Positions 1-8,890 of a DNA stretch of 64,000 nucleotides are shown here, piece by piece. The DNA lies in assembly GCA_030686995.1 (NCBI GenBank), contig CM060702.1, positions 65,102,440 through 65,166,439 of the forward strand, given 5' to 3'. The notes under the pieces are model-generated. The model did no database searches. It saw nothing but the letters and a program-made list of their open reading frames with translations, and was not told the DNA's origin. Source of the stretch: Artemisia argyi (lineage: Eukaryota > Streptophyta > Magnoliopsida > Asterales > Asteraceae). Both the position numbers and the translations under genes were made by a program. Each line of letters begins with the position of its first letter. The stretch's first letter is position 1.

Positions 1-467
1 TTTTGTTATAACAGGTAGTGAGAGATATCTTCCGTTTCCATATTGTAATTTATACTTTATTACACCCGAGAGATGTGAGTATCTAAACACTATTTGTGAG
101 GTGCTAGTGTATGACCTCCGTGCTTGTCTATTGGAATTTAGTGGAACGATTATTTGTTGTAATTACTTTTATATTAGTGTTAAATGACCCCTAACTTGTC
201 TTTTGAGTAGAATAAAAGCGCATTTGCTTGAGGACAAGCAAATCTCAAGTGTAAGGGTATATGATGAGGCGAAAAATGAACCACTTTTAGGGGGTCATTT
301 AAGCCCGAAATTGAATTTATTTGATCAAATATTGCCCTAAATTGTTCCTTTTGTGATTTTAGGTACTTTAGGAGTGAAATCTGGAAAAGGAAGCAATTCG
401 GACGTTTTTGGAGCATAAAAGTGAAGAAAACGCCAAAGTCTTAATTTTCCTTGCTGGGAACAGTAGG

Positions 468-704
468 TGACGGCGTCAAAAGTAACACCCTGACGGCGTC
501 AAGAGTAAATTCCATGACGACCCAGTACATATTGGACGGCGTCAAGAAGTAGGGCGTCAAGAGTTAAAGTCATGACGGCCTGGAAATGCTAATACATGAC
601 GGCGTCAGAAGTAGATCAAGGCAGTCCGAGAAGATTTTTGGCGGCGAGGTGACGGCGTCACAAGATTGGTCTTGACGCCGTCAGACCCCTTTTCCTATAT
701 ATAG
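468..704 (+). promoter_or_regulatory. U3 palindrome array plus TATA box of the F LTR
   Basis: TGACGGCGTCA or its complement occurs at 468, 491, 597, 650 and 673, with a one-mismatch copy (GGACGGCGTCA) at 534. Half sites lie near 515, 552 and 573. Start-to-start spacing is 23, 43, 63, 53 and 23 bp. CTATATATAG at 695-704 follows the last palindrome by 11 bp and is the likely TATA box. I infer an enhancer-promoter unit; the binding factor is unknown. TGACG half sites are typical of plant TGA-class bZIP factors, but a one-base gap between two TGACG halves is not the standard bZIP palindrome. Confidence 0.75.
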
Positions 705-1569
705 TTTTCTAATTTTCACATTAAAAGTGAGAAGTTTTGGAGAAACCCTAAGTATGAACTTGGTGTATATTTTACAGGTTTTTCAAGGGTTCTAAGCCCT
801 TGATACCTTTCATGTGTAATTAAGATAAGTGTTCTTTTAATTCAATCAATATGTCTATGTGTTGGTTGTCTATATCTTGTTCTTGTCTTAATTCCATCAT
901 GCTAGGCTAGATCTATCTTGTGTTTGCTTGGATCTAATGAAACCTAGATGTTAATTATGTGTTGATTACTTGTTTATACTTGTTTTGGATGAATGAATTT
1001 ATATGTTAGGCTTAAGAAAACTGGCAGATCTCCAAATGGTAACATGCTTGAACGTATTAAGAAACATGAACCTATTGCACTAAGGTCTTTATTGGTTGTA
1101 TTTAATGCATGAGCCACTGTTTATAATCCCTATGGTTGTGCTGGGCATGGTATAGGAGGAGATAAGAGCTCATAGAATTGGGGAGTTATGTGCGATACCC
1201 CATGAATGGTATTAAGGAATACAATCCGTCATCCATGCAACTATAACAAGTAATTAACATATAAAAGATGTCTACGGAGTAGTGAAATCTAAGTAAACAC
1301 ATTTTCTCCACTTATTGCTCACAACATTAGTATAATTTAGTTTATTTTCATTTCTAGTATTTTATTTTGATTGCATCTTTAGTATTGGGTTAGTTGACTA
1401 GCAACTAATTCCGCCCAAATCCTTCAAACCCGAGATTTTAACTTGCTTTTTAAAAAATATAAAAATACAAAAAGAATCATCTCTCACCTTTAGAACTAGT
1501 ATTTAGGTTTTCTAATCCTAGCGACACTATTCCTAGCTGAACGATCAATCCCCCGGTACTTGTCACTAT

Positions 1570-1584
1570 ACTATACTACAACGA
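1570..1584 (+). other. Antisense match to the 5' half of tRNA-Asp, F LTR
   Basis: ACTATACTACAACGA is the exact complement of nucleotides 2-16 of plant tRNA-Asp(GUC), as I remember that sequence. The same 15-mer is intact at 8971-8985 (minus strand), 17901-17915 and 24243-24257. It lies about 80-95 bp before the LTR end. The primer-binding sites of these elements match the 3' end of the same tRNA. Confidence 0.65.
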
Positions 1585-1616
1585 TCAGGTACACTGCCTG
1601 GTGGGGGTTGTAAGCT

Positions 1617-1634
1617 TCTCAAGATCCCTTGAGA
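1617..1634 (+). other. U5 hairpin of the F LTR
   Basis: TCTCAAG and CTTGAGA form a 7-bp stem around the loop ATCC, about 30 bp before the LTR end. G0 and G2 have TCTCGAG/CTCGAGA at the same place, so the fourth base pair covaries (A-T versus G-C). Confidence 0.65.
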
Positions 1635-1664
1635 GGTAAAGCCTGGTGCAATTCCCACGCATCA

Positions 1665-2631
1665 ATACCATTCATGGGGTGGCGTACTTACTTCCCCAAT
1701 CCTATGAGCACCTACTTCACTCCTATGTCGAGCCGGCTAAGAAGCTCCTAACATGGGATCACTAGAATTGCTCATGCATTAAATACAACTAATAAAACCT
1801 AGTACACATCGGTTCATGTTTCCTAAGACGTTCAAGCATGTTACACAAAGGGGATCTGCCAGTTTTCTTAAGCCTAACATTGAAATCATTCATCCGTTAC
1901 AACCATAAACAAGTAATCAACACATAATTAACATCTAGGTTTCATTAGATCTAAGCAAACACAAGATAGATCTAGCCTAGCATGTTAAAATCAAGACAAG
2001 CATAAGATATATTCAAACATCACATAGACATATTGAATGAATTAAGAGAAGACTTATCTCAATTGAACATGAAAGGGTTCAAGGGATGAAAACCCTTGAA
2101 AACACTGTAAAATATGACCTAGGGTTTACAAAGTTCGGCCCTAGTTTTCTCCACACAAGTTCCTCTTTACTGAATGAAAAATAGAAAACTATATATAGAT
2201 TTTGATGGGTTACGGCGTCAAGAACAAAAGTCTGACGCCGTCATCTCGCCGCCAAATAGTTTCTCGGACTGCCTAGATCTGGGCCTGACGCCGTCATGTA
2301 TTCACCTTATGCAGGCCATCACCAATTTAACTCTTGACGCCCTTGTTGTGACGCCGTCAGGTTTGCATTGGGTCGTCATGGTTTTTACTCTTGACGCCGT
2401 CAGGATCTTCCTCTTGACGCCGTCAGGTACTGTTCTCAACATGGAAAATTAAGTTTTTGCCGTTTTCTTCAATTTTATGCTCCAAAAACGTCCGAATTGC
2501 TTCCTTTTCCAGAATTCACTCCCAAAGTACCTAAAATCACAAAAGGAACGATTTAGGGTAATATTTGATCAAATAAATTCAATTCCGGGCTTAAATGACC
2601 CCCTAAAAGTGGTTCATTTTTCGCCTCATCA
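1665..2631 (-). repeat. 3' LTR of G0, truncated by the insertion of F
   Basis: Read on the minus strand, it starts TGATGAGG at 2631 and matches 10285-9340 of the G0 5' LTR. It stops at 1665, where F begins. The missing part (R/U5, matching 8891-9339) should lie beyond the left end of the window. Confidence 0.85.
2189..2425 (-). promoter_or_regulatory. Palindrome array and TATA box of the G0 3' LTR
   Basis: Palindromes lie at 2233, 2286, 2349, 2392 and 2415, with a near copy (TTACGGCGTCA) at 2210. On the minus strand the spacing is 23, 43, 63, 53, 23, identical to F. The TATA box CTATATATAG is at 2189-2198. The distal site at 2415 belongs to a 23-bp unit that the G0 5' LTR lacks. Confidence 0.75.
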
Positions 2632-3241
2632 TATACCCTTACACTTGAGATTTGCTTGTCCTCAAGCAAATGCGCTTTTATTCTAGTCAAAATACAAGTT
2701 AGGGATCATTTAACACTAATATAAAAGTAATTACAACAAATAATCATTCCACTAAAGACCAAAGACAAGCACGGAGGTCATACACTAGCACCTCACAAAT
2801 AGTGTTTAGATACTCACATCTCTCGGGTGTAATAAAGTATATAGCACAATATGGAAACGGAAAATATCTCTCACTACCTGTCATAGAAAAATAGATTACC
2901 ATAGGCTTGGGAAAGGATCAAACCTCCACCACATGGCGTAAGCACCTAGGATAAACTATCAAAGAGGTCTTTTAAAAGGGTTGTAACGTTAGGTGTAGGG
3001 ATATGGAATAACGGTTTTTGTTGGATATAGGCAGTCTTTACTGGTGGCAAGTTAATAATCTTGGTCAATTACATGTACAATGTGGCGTTGCTAAGCCAAG
3101 ACTAGACTCGACTTAAGCTAATAAATGAAAAATAACAAAAACATAAAATGAACATAGAATGAAAAGAGATGGTAGTCCGTATGTTTTTCTTTTCTCTTTT
3201 TCTGTTTTTTTTCTTTTTCTTGATTTTTCGATTTTTGTTTC

Positions 3242-3243
<2 letters not shown>

Positions 3244-3308
<65 letters not shown>
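3244..3308. repeat. (TTA)n microsatellite, about 21 units
   Basis: An uninterrupted trinucleotide run lies inside the noncoding tail of G0. The same place in G2 (near 22300) has A-rich sequence without this expansion, so it arose after the two elements separated. Confidence 0.95.
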
Positions 3309-4691
3309 TTTTTGCATACACTCTTACCCTACCATCCAAAATAATACATCATAGAGAATGAATATTCCCCTTACACTTGAATTTTTACATACTTTACAAT
3401 AAACTAATCTAATGACTCGAATTAAGAAAATCAAAACACTTGGAGTACTTTTAAGATTAACGCACATACGGGGGTAATATATGATTTTCTTCCCCATTAC
3501 TCCATAAATTAAGTACTTTACCCATGAGTCCCGATCGTCCCAAAACAATATGTACAAGGATATGACTCGACTTAGCAACCATGTAATCAATTAGATAATT
3601 AACTTAGGGTTTAACATATAACAATAATGCACTAAAGATGAGTCCATACACGGAAGGCTAAGGCGATTTGGGTGTACATTTAAGTGGGGTGTAACAAATT
3701 CTTCCTTTAAGTAAGATGTTTAAAGTTAGAAACGAAAAGATAGGCTCGGAGGGGTGTACTAGGGGTTTCGTGTATTAAAAATGAGTACAACGCTAAGGTG
3801 TGAGAAAAATTAGTTGACCTAACTACCCAAGTAATATGACTTAAATGGCCAAGTAATTATGATGTGGGTTTAACACAAGGGTGATCCTAATGCCTCTTAT
3901 CATGTAGTAAATCCTACTACACGAATGTAGTCTCACTAGCGGGCTCAGGATGCATCACTAACGCAAGTTCTAGAATCTAAATGCTACCGGTACACTCATA
4001 AGCACTAATAGTAAATGCTTTTCCTATCAAATATAAAGGCGAACCTCACATATTTGGGTGGAAAATTTTTCTGAATGGTACGGTTTTGTGCTAGTCATAC
4101 AATCTCCTATCCATGAGACGCTTGCTATGGCTAAAGTTTCACTCCTAAATATTGTAATAAATTTTAAATTTGGCGCTAAAATTGCACTAACAAGTATTTC
4201 TCATAGTTTTATTGCACATCTACCATCAAACAAACAAACTCAAGCGAAAGTGTATCTGTAAGGTATCATCATTTTACCCTCCCCTTACACTTAGGATGAA
4301 CATTGTCCTCAATGTTCAAGTAAAGAATGTAAAAGTGAAATAAGTAAAAAGAATGAAATCAAATACTCCCCTGATTCGCTAGGTATGGATAATAAGGTGG
4401 TCAGGTTAGATTTTCCTCCAAGAAAATGAACAATCAAAGCTTCCCTTCCAGAATAATAATCATCTTCTTGTCATACATAACCTGTAAAACCTGAGAAAAC
4501 AAACAAGGCAACCTCGCATAAAATCGGCGGCAATCTACATATGCTAATAAAACCTAGAAAACCAAATAAGATATAATGTTTGTGGAATGATGTTTGCAGA
4601 TTTCGTGGAGATTATAAAATTGATAATTCAACAAAAACTTTAAGACTCCGTTAGAAAAACAAAACTGGTAAAATTTCCAGATTTTTACACG

Positions 4692-4725
4692 TGACGCCGT
4701 CAAGAGTAAACTCATGACGCCGTCA
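4692..4725 (-). promoter_or_regulatory. Internal palindrome pair downstream of ORF1 in G0
   Basis: Two perfect copies of TGACGCCGTCA start at 4692 and 4715, 23 bp apart. The homologous place in G2 has the same pair at 20891 and 20914. They lie about 0.55 kb beyond the end of ORF1. Function unknown. Confidence 0.65.
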
Positions 4726-5269
4726 GAAGTGACCTGCAGAAATTCTTATGTTAAGTTTCCGGAAAATTTCTGGAAAAACTTGGTCCTACTTCCTGGAAAA
4801 TCCTGCAAAACATCATTATGACTCGATACAAGCATTTGACTCTAACAAATACGAATATACATGTTCACTTAATATTGTGGAGAATCATGATCGGTTTTGT
4901 TTCTTAAAAACATATTTGGGGTTTCCCCTTACACTTATCTTTTGCAAAAATACCTTTGGGTGAAGTTAAGACTAGGCCAAACAACAAAGTTCAGCATTTT
5001 TACTATTTTATTTTTAAAACATAATCTACCAACAATAAAAATAAAGCATGCATACGGAAGCAAATAACAAACAAACAAAATAAAAATCACACACAACGAA
5101 GAATGACACCATAAGCACATTCCATTATTACTAATTAACGTAAGCATAAAGATAAAAATAAAATTATCCAAGGCCAACAGAGGCCACAACCTAAACTATT
5201 ACAATCCCAATTGTTTCAAATTACATCATCATCAATAAATTGTTCAAACATAACAGACATCAAGAAAGA

Positions 5270-6567
5270 TCACTGGGGAGGAGGACCATAACGGTAGTCA
5301 TAACCAGGAGGGAGGTGCCCTGTGTACCCGTAGGGAGGGTAGTCCGTCTCACGACTGGGGAATGGGTCAATCTGCAGGTGGGGCTCGATCTGATCACGGG
5401 TGGAGAGGTGCTGCATCTGGCGGATGGTATGATCATAGATCCAATCAAAGCGCTGGTCAGTGGTGGTCCGCCATGCGTCCACCTGATCCATCCAGGCCCC
5501 CTGGTGTGCCTGCCAGTCTCCTCGACTCATTTGTCGGTAGTAATCAGCTGACCCAACCTCATAACCCCCGAACTGATGCTGCTGGGGCGCTCCCTCATCA
5601 TCATCATCATCCTCAGAATCATCAGGTCCCCCTGCCTCGTACCAGCCATAGGACCCATCCGCCAGCTGCATCACGATGCTCATCTGCTTGAGGAATTTAG
5701 CCCTCACTACCCTACAAGCCCCACAGTCGCTCAAGTATCCCATGATCGGGGGAACAAGTAGCTCATAAGATCGAGCCAACCGGGTCACGAACATCCCCCC
5801 ACACACCTTGTCAATATACCTCTCCCCCACACTGGTCTTCAAATAGCTAGCTACCCAAAATGGGATGTTGCAGTAAATATCCGCAGAAAAGATGGTATAT
5901 AGGTAGAAAAGATCTGAAGCAGTGACACGATGAGTGGTGCCATGACGCCCTGACAAGCTGTATGTGATGCATCTGTGGACTAACCTGACCACGGGGTCCC
6001 TTATTGATGCTGCCCCAGTAGTCGAGGTGTACACCCCGTTCCCGATGGTCGGCCAAAAAGTGGCGCACCTCATATCGCTCCTCACAGTCTCCCCATGTAA
6101 CAACCTCTGCATGAAACCTCCCTCAACAGCCTCCTCCCTAGTATACAAACCTATCCTCCATCCAAACTCAGTAACCGAACTTGATCGAACCTCCCCTCCT
6201 AACCTAAAGTAACTAGTGGTACCCCCATGTCCGTCCTGGCCTCTGCCTGATCAAAGTGGAAGGTCGCAAAGAACTCCCTCACCAACTCACTATACACAGT
6301 CTCCCTCATCCTAAACAACCTCTCCCATTGAGGACCCGTGAACCCATCGGTTTGGATCCTCCCCAGAAACGCAGCTTCTAACCCTTGGGACCTCAGAAAC
6401 GCCCAATCAATCACAGCACCAGCATCAATGTGGTGATTAACAAGCTCCGCATACTTAGTTGTAGCGGTAACATTGTCGAATTCACCCCAACTATGGACCA
6501 ATTCCCCATAGTTAACTTGTTGGGACCTAGAGGAGCTGCCACGGTGTTGTCGTGATCGCTTGCTCAT
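5270..6567 (-). pseudogene. ATHILA-type ORF1 (env-position protein), one frameshift
   Basis: Two reading frames join into one protein of about 430 residues. The first runs 6567-6199 and begins MSKRSRQHRGSSSRSQQV; the second runs from about 6215 to 5270. The break is near 6200-6220. The conserved core (WERLFRMRETVYSELVREFF, then a stretch with FGWRIGLYT and later THRVTASDLFYLYTI) resembles the ATHILA ORF1 family (Pfam PF03078 as I recall it), usually found after pol in Athila elements. The function of this family is not established. I see no signal peptide or membrane segment, so a true envelope is not supported. The C-terminal part has an acidic run (DDSEDDDDDEG), glutamines, and a Pro/Tyr/Gly-rich tail. 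Apart from the single frameshift it is open. Confidence 0.7.
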
Positions 6568-7264
6568 TTTCCTGGAAAAAGATAGAGTGGACGGAAACGA
6601 TTAGAACGAGAATTTTATTGGCTTATGCTGTCAGACACATCTGACGCCGTCAGGAAGGAGATCCTGACGCCGTCAGATCAAGCAGAAATCGAACCATGCA
6701 ATTACGAGGGAAAAATCAATTTTCAAACTCTTAACCCATTACCCAAACACTCCTTTAGGCAGAAAACATGGGTGGGGGGTCAAAAAATCCGTGGTATGAA
6801 AGATTTTTCCAAAATTAACGCACGATTCAAGTAGGACAACATCATCTAAGGGTAACCCCATGATTACAAATCACCAAGGGGACGGCATTACGATTTATCA
6901 AAGATGGGTCAAAAATGGGGTTTCGGATGAAAGGGGTTTTCAAAATTGGTTGAACTTAAGGACAATTGAACGAAAAAGAGTGAGGAAAAACTACTTACCA
7001 AGTGGAGATTAGTCGCGGAAGATGTCGGATTGGATGATGGAGACTCGGAGGTGGAGCAGCAATTTGGGTTAGATTTGTGGGGTATGAGTTGAAAGTGATG
7101 GAGGTTGGGTTATTATTGCTGAGATAGCGAGGTGATGGCGTCAAGAGTTACCATCTGACGCCGTCGGATGCCTGTATCAGGAATAAAAAGTGGTAATTCC
7201 ACATTCAGTCCCTGTACTTAGTGTGAATAGCTAAACACAAGTAAAACTATAAGTAGCTATCCCA
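6568..7264 (-). promoter_or_regulatory. Gag-ORF1 spacer of G0 with two palindrome pairs
   Basis: This noncoding stretch separates gag from ORF1 in the place where pol would be expected. It carries two pairs of the LTR palindrome: 6642/6665 (both perfect, about 75-110 bp before the ORF1 start) and 7133/7156 (TGATGGCGTCA and TGACGCCGTCG, one mismatch each). Both pairs have the 23-bp spacing. The position suggests an internal control region for ORF1; that is inference. Confidence 0.55.
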
Positions 7265-8716
7265 TTAGTGAAGTCCACCAGGGTCGAACATCTCATTACT
7301 GTCACGAAAAGAGGTGCGGTTATAGAAAGGGGTGGGTGAGGTTTTAGTTAAGTTGTAACCTTTGCATTGGTCAACGGTGGGTACAAAGAGGTGTTGTTCC
7401 ATAGAGGGTCTCAAAGCTGTGGTGTTTTTGAGGTGCAACCTCTTCACACCGGGTTTAAAACCAAAAGAACGTCTCTTGCACAAATTTGGGAGCGTGGTTT
7501 GCAAGCATCCAACGAAAATGTTATGAAATTGCGAATTTTTCTCTTCCTGAGGATGCTCACAAAAGTAGGAGGTGATTGACGGTGAAACACTTGGAAGGGA
7601 TTTCTCATTATCCTCTTGGTCAAACACTAAAGGAGTTGAAACCTCAAAGACTTGTTCGATTTTTCTTGGTGCAGATTTTTCCTTAATCTTCTCTTTGATC
7701 CTTGATATGAATTTTTCTGCTAAATCCATAAAAGCATTGTGAGTTCTTTCCATGCGTGCTTCTAAGTGCCGGATTTGTTTTTCCTGATTATTCATGAAGG
7801 TTACCATTATCCCTTCGAACTCCTCTTGTCGTGAACGTTCAGGAAAATTATGATCGATAACCGCATTCCTACGTATATTAGGATTCCACACGGTTTTAGT
7901 AGCAGGTTTTTCAGCTCTCATTAATTCTTGTACCTGCTTCTCGATACATCCTAATAATTGTTCTTGGGTGACGTGTGCGTAATCAAGTTTCCCCTTGCTT
8001 GAAAACATCGGGTCCTCCCATCCTTCTTCTTTGTATTGTGCCAACCCCTCAAGAACTTTCCAGCATTCGTCAATGCTAAGTCTGTTTAGCCTGCCCTTGG
8101 CTGGGTAATCTATAGCCCTCCTTGTTTGATAGTTAACTTTATTGTAAAAGATTTGAATCTGGAGCCATGGTTCGATGTCATGATGAGGGACGTTTCGGAG
8201 TAGGTCTTTATATCGAGTCCATGCTTCGTAAAAGGTTTCACCTTGATGTTGTTGAAACATCAAGATGTCATTTCTAAGCATCACAGTCTTCCCCGGTGGA
8301 AAGAATTGGGCAAGGAAACGAGTGGTGAGATCATCCCATGAGGTGATGGATCCCGCGGGTAATCGCTCAAGCCATTGGCTAGCTTGATCACGTAGAGAGA
8401 ATTGGAATAGGCGTAATCGGGTTGACTCTCTAGTTGTAACATCAAGGTCTATAGAATCTACGATTTTAAGGAAGTCCTTGAGATGTTGGTTTGGATCTTC
8501 GGAACGAAGTCCATGGAATGCACATCCGCTTTGCACCAACCAGATGGTGTCGGATCGCAAGGGGGTCACATTGGCTCCTTGGGTGAGCTCAATGGTGTTT
8601 CGGTAGCCTTGGTGGCTAGGTCGGGAATACTCTCCTAGGGTTCGGGGCCTAAGAGGTTCTAGTGGTGGGTTTTGTTGTGGTGGGATGACGGGTTCAAAGA
8701 TGTTACCATCGTCCAA
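7265..8716 (-). CDS. gag: Retrotransposon Gag protein (G0), intact
   Basis: An open frame of 483 codons begins MDDGNIFEPVIPPQQ, 150 bp after the primer-binding site. Residues about 95-195 match the retrotransposon Gag core (Retrotrans_gag type), with FQFSLRDQASQWLERLP, DDLTTRFLAQFFPPGK and a YEAW motif. A basic and charged region follows, then a tail with no recognised domain. I see no CCHC zinc knuckle and no protease motif. Gag would form the particle that packages element RNA. The frame has no stops while pol is missing altogether, which fits an element that supplied its own Gag and borrowed other enzymes. The homologous gag in G2 has two stops in the same core. Confidence 0.85.
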   Translation of the reverse strand: MDDGNIFEPVIPPQQNPPLEPLRPRTLGEYSRPSHQGYRNTIELTQGANVTPLRSDTIWLVQSGCAFHGLRSEDPNQHLKDFLKIVDSIDLDVTTRESTRLRLFQFSLRDQASQWLERLPAGSITSWDDLTTRFLAQFFPPGKTVMLRNDILMFQQHQGETFYEAWTRYKDLLRNVPHHDIEPWLQIQIFYNKVNYQTRRAIDYPAKGRLNRLSIDECWKVLEGLAQYKEEGWEDPMFSSKGKLDYAHVTQEQLLGCIEKQVQELMRAEKPATKTVWNPNIRRNAVIDHNFPERSRQEEFEGIMVTFMNNQEKQIRHLEARMERTHNAFMDLAEKFISRIKEKIKEKSAPRKIEQVFEVSTPLVFDQEDNEKSLPSVSPSITSYFCEHPQEEKNSQFHNIFVGCLQTTLPNLCKRRSFGFKPGVKRLHLKNTTALRPSMEQHLFVPTVDQCKGYNLTKTSPTPFYNRTSFRDSNEMFDPGGLH

Positions 8717-8865
8717 GATGTCGGATGGTGAAGAGTTACGAACAAAAACACGAAGAAATAAGATAGACTAAAGAGAACCTAAAAAAAATAAAAATAAAAT
8801 CTTACTAGAAAGGATTCTAGTAAGTAGACCTAATAAAAAGAGATTCTAACCTAGATAATAACTAT

Positions 8866-8884
8866 TCCCCGGGCTGCGGCGCCA
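8866..8884 (-). other. Primer-binding site of G0 (tRNA-Asp type)
   Basis: On the minus strand TGGCGCCGCAGCCCGGGGA lies 6 bp after the 5' LTR. It matches the complement of the plant tRNA-Asp 3' end at both ends (TGGCGCCG and CCGGGGA), with a changed middle and one extra base. A tRNA-Asp primer is known for Athila elements. Confidence 0.75.
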
Positions 8885-8890
8885 AAAACT

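Larger units (their letters stand above)
1..1664 (+). mobile_element. Element F: 3' end of an Athila-like Gypsy retrotransposon
   Basis: Positions 1-261 are the last part of an internal region and 262-1664 are the 3' LTR. Bases 1-261 match 22623-22895 of element G2 closely and end in the same purine-rich tract (AAGTGTAAGGGTATA) directly before the LTR start TGATGAGG. No coding sequence of F lies in the window. F ends at 1664 and is followed directly by the middle of an LTR in the opposite orientation, so F probably inserted into the 3' LTR of G0. The expected target duplication is ATACC (1665-1669); its partner lies upstream of the window. Confidence 0.85.
262..1664 (+). repeat. 3' LTR of element F (about 1.40 kb)
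   Basis: The LTR begins TGATGAGG and ends GCATCA, the same ends as the LTRs of G0 and G2. It contains a palindrome array (468-683), a TATA box (695-704), an antisense tRNA-Asp match (1570-1584) and a U5 hairpin (1617-1634). It is complete end to end and slightly shorter than the 1.44 kb LTRs of G2. Confidence 0.9.
2632..5269 (-). other. Noncoding 3' spacer of G0
   Basis: I see no credible gene here. The stretch is homologous to 20414-22895 of G2. It holds four copies of a purine module (complement of AAGTGTAAGGGG) at 2632-2646 (the polypurine tract next to the LTR), 3365-3378, 4277-4292 and 4922-4936. It also has a perfect 9-bp hairpin (TGAACATTG, TCCT, CAATGTTCA) at 4297-4318, a palindrome pair at 4692 and 4715, and an ATT microsatellite. 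Confidence 0.7.

Noticed and set aside
468..683. CRISPR-like array
   Set aside because: The repeat is an 11-bp palindrome with short, related spacers in a plant LTR; no array structure or cas genes.
2174..2686. Open frames inside the inverted LTR
   Set aside because: They cross the palindrome array and TATA region of an LTR and have no homologous counterpart kept in frame in the other LTRs.
3102..3354. Three overlapping frames of poly-Asn, poly-Ile and poly-Leu
   Set aside because: They are translations of the TTA microsatellite and flanking T-runs, not genes.
5240..6212. Several plus-strand frames opposite ORF1
   Set aside because: They are shadows of the minus-strand ATHILA ORF1; composition follows the complement of its codons.
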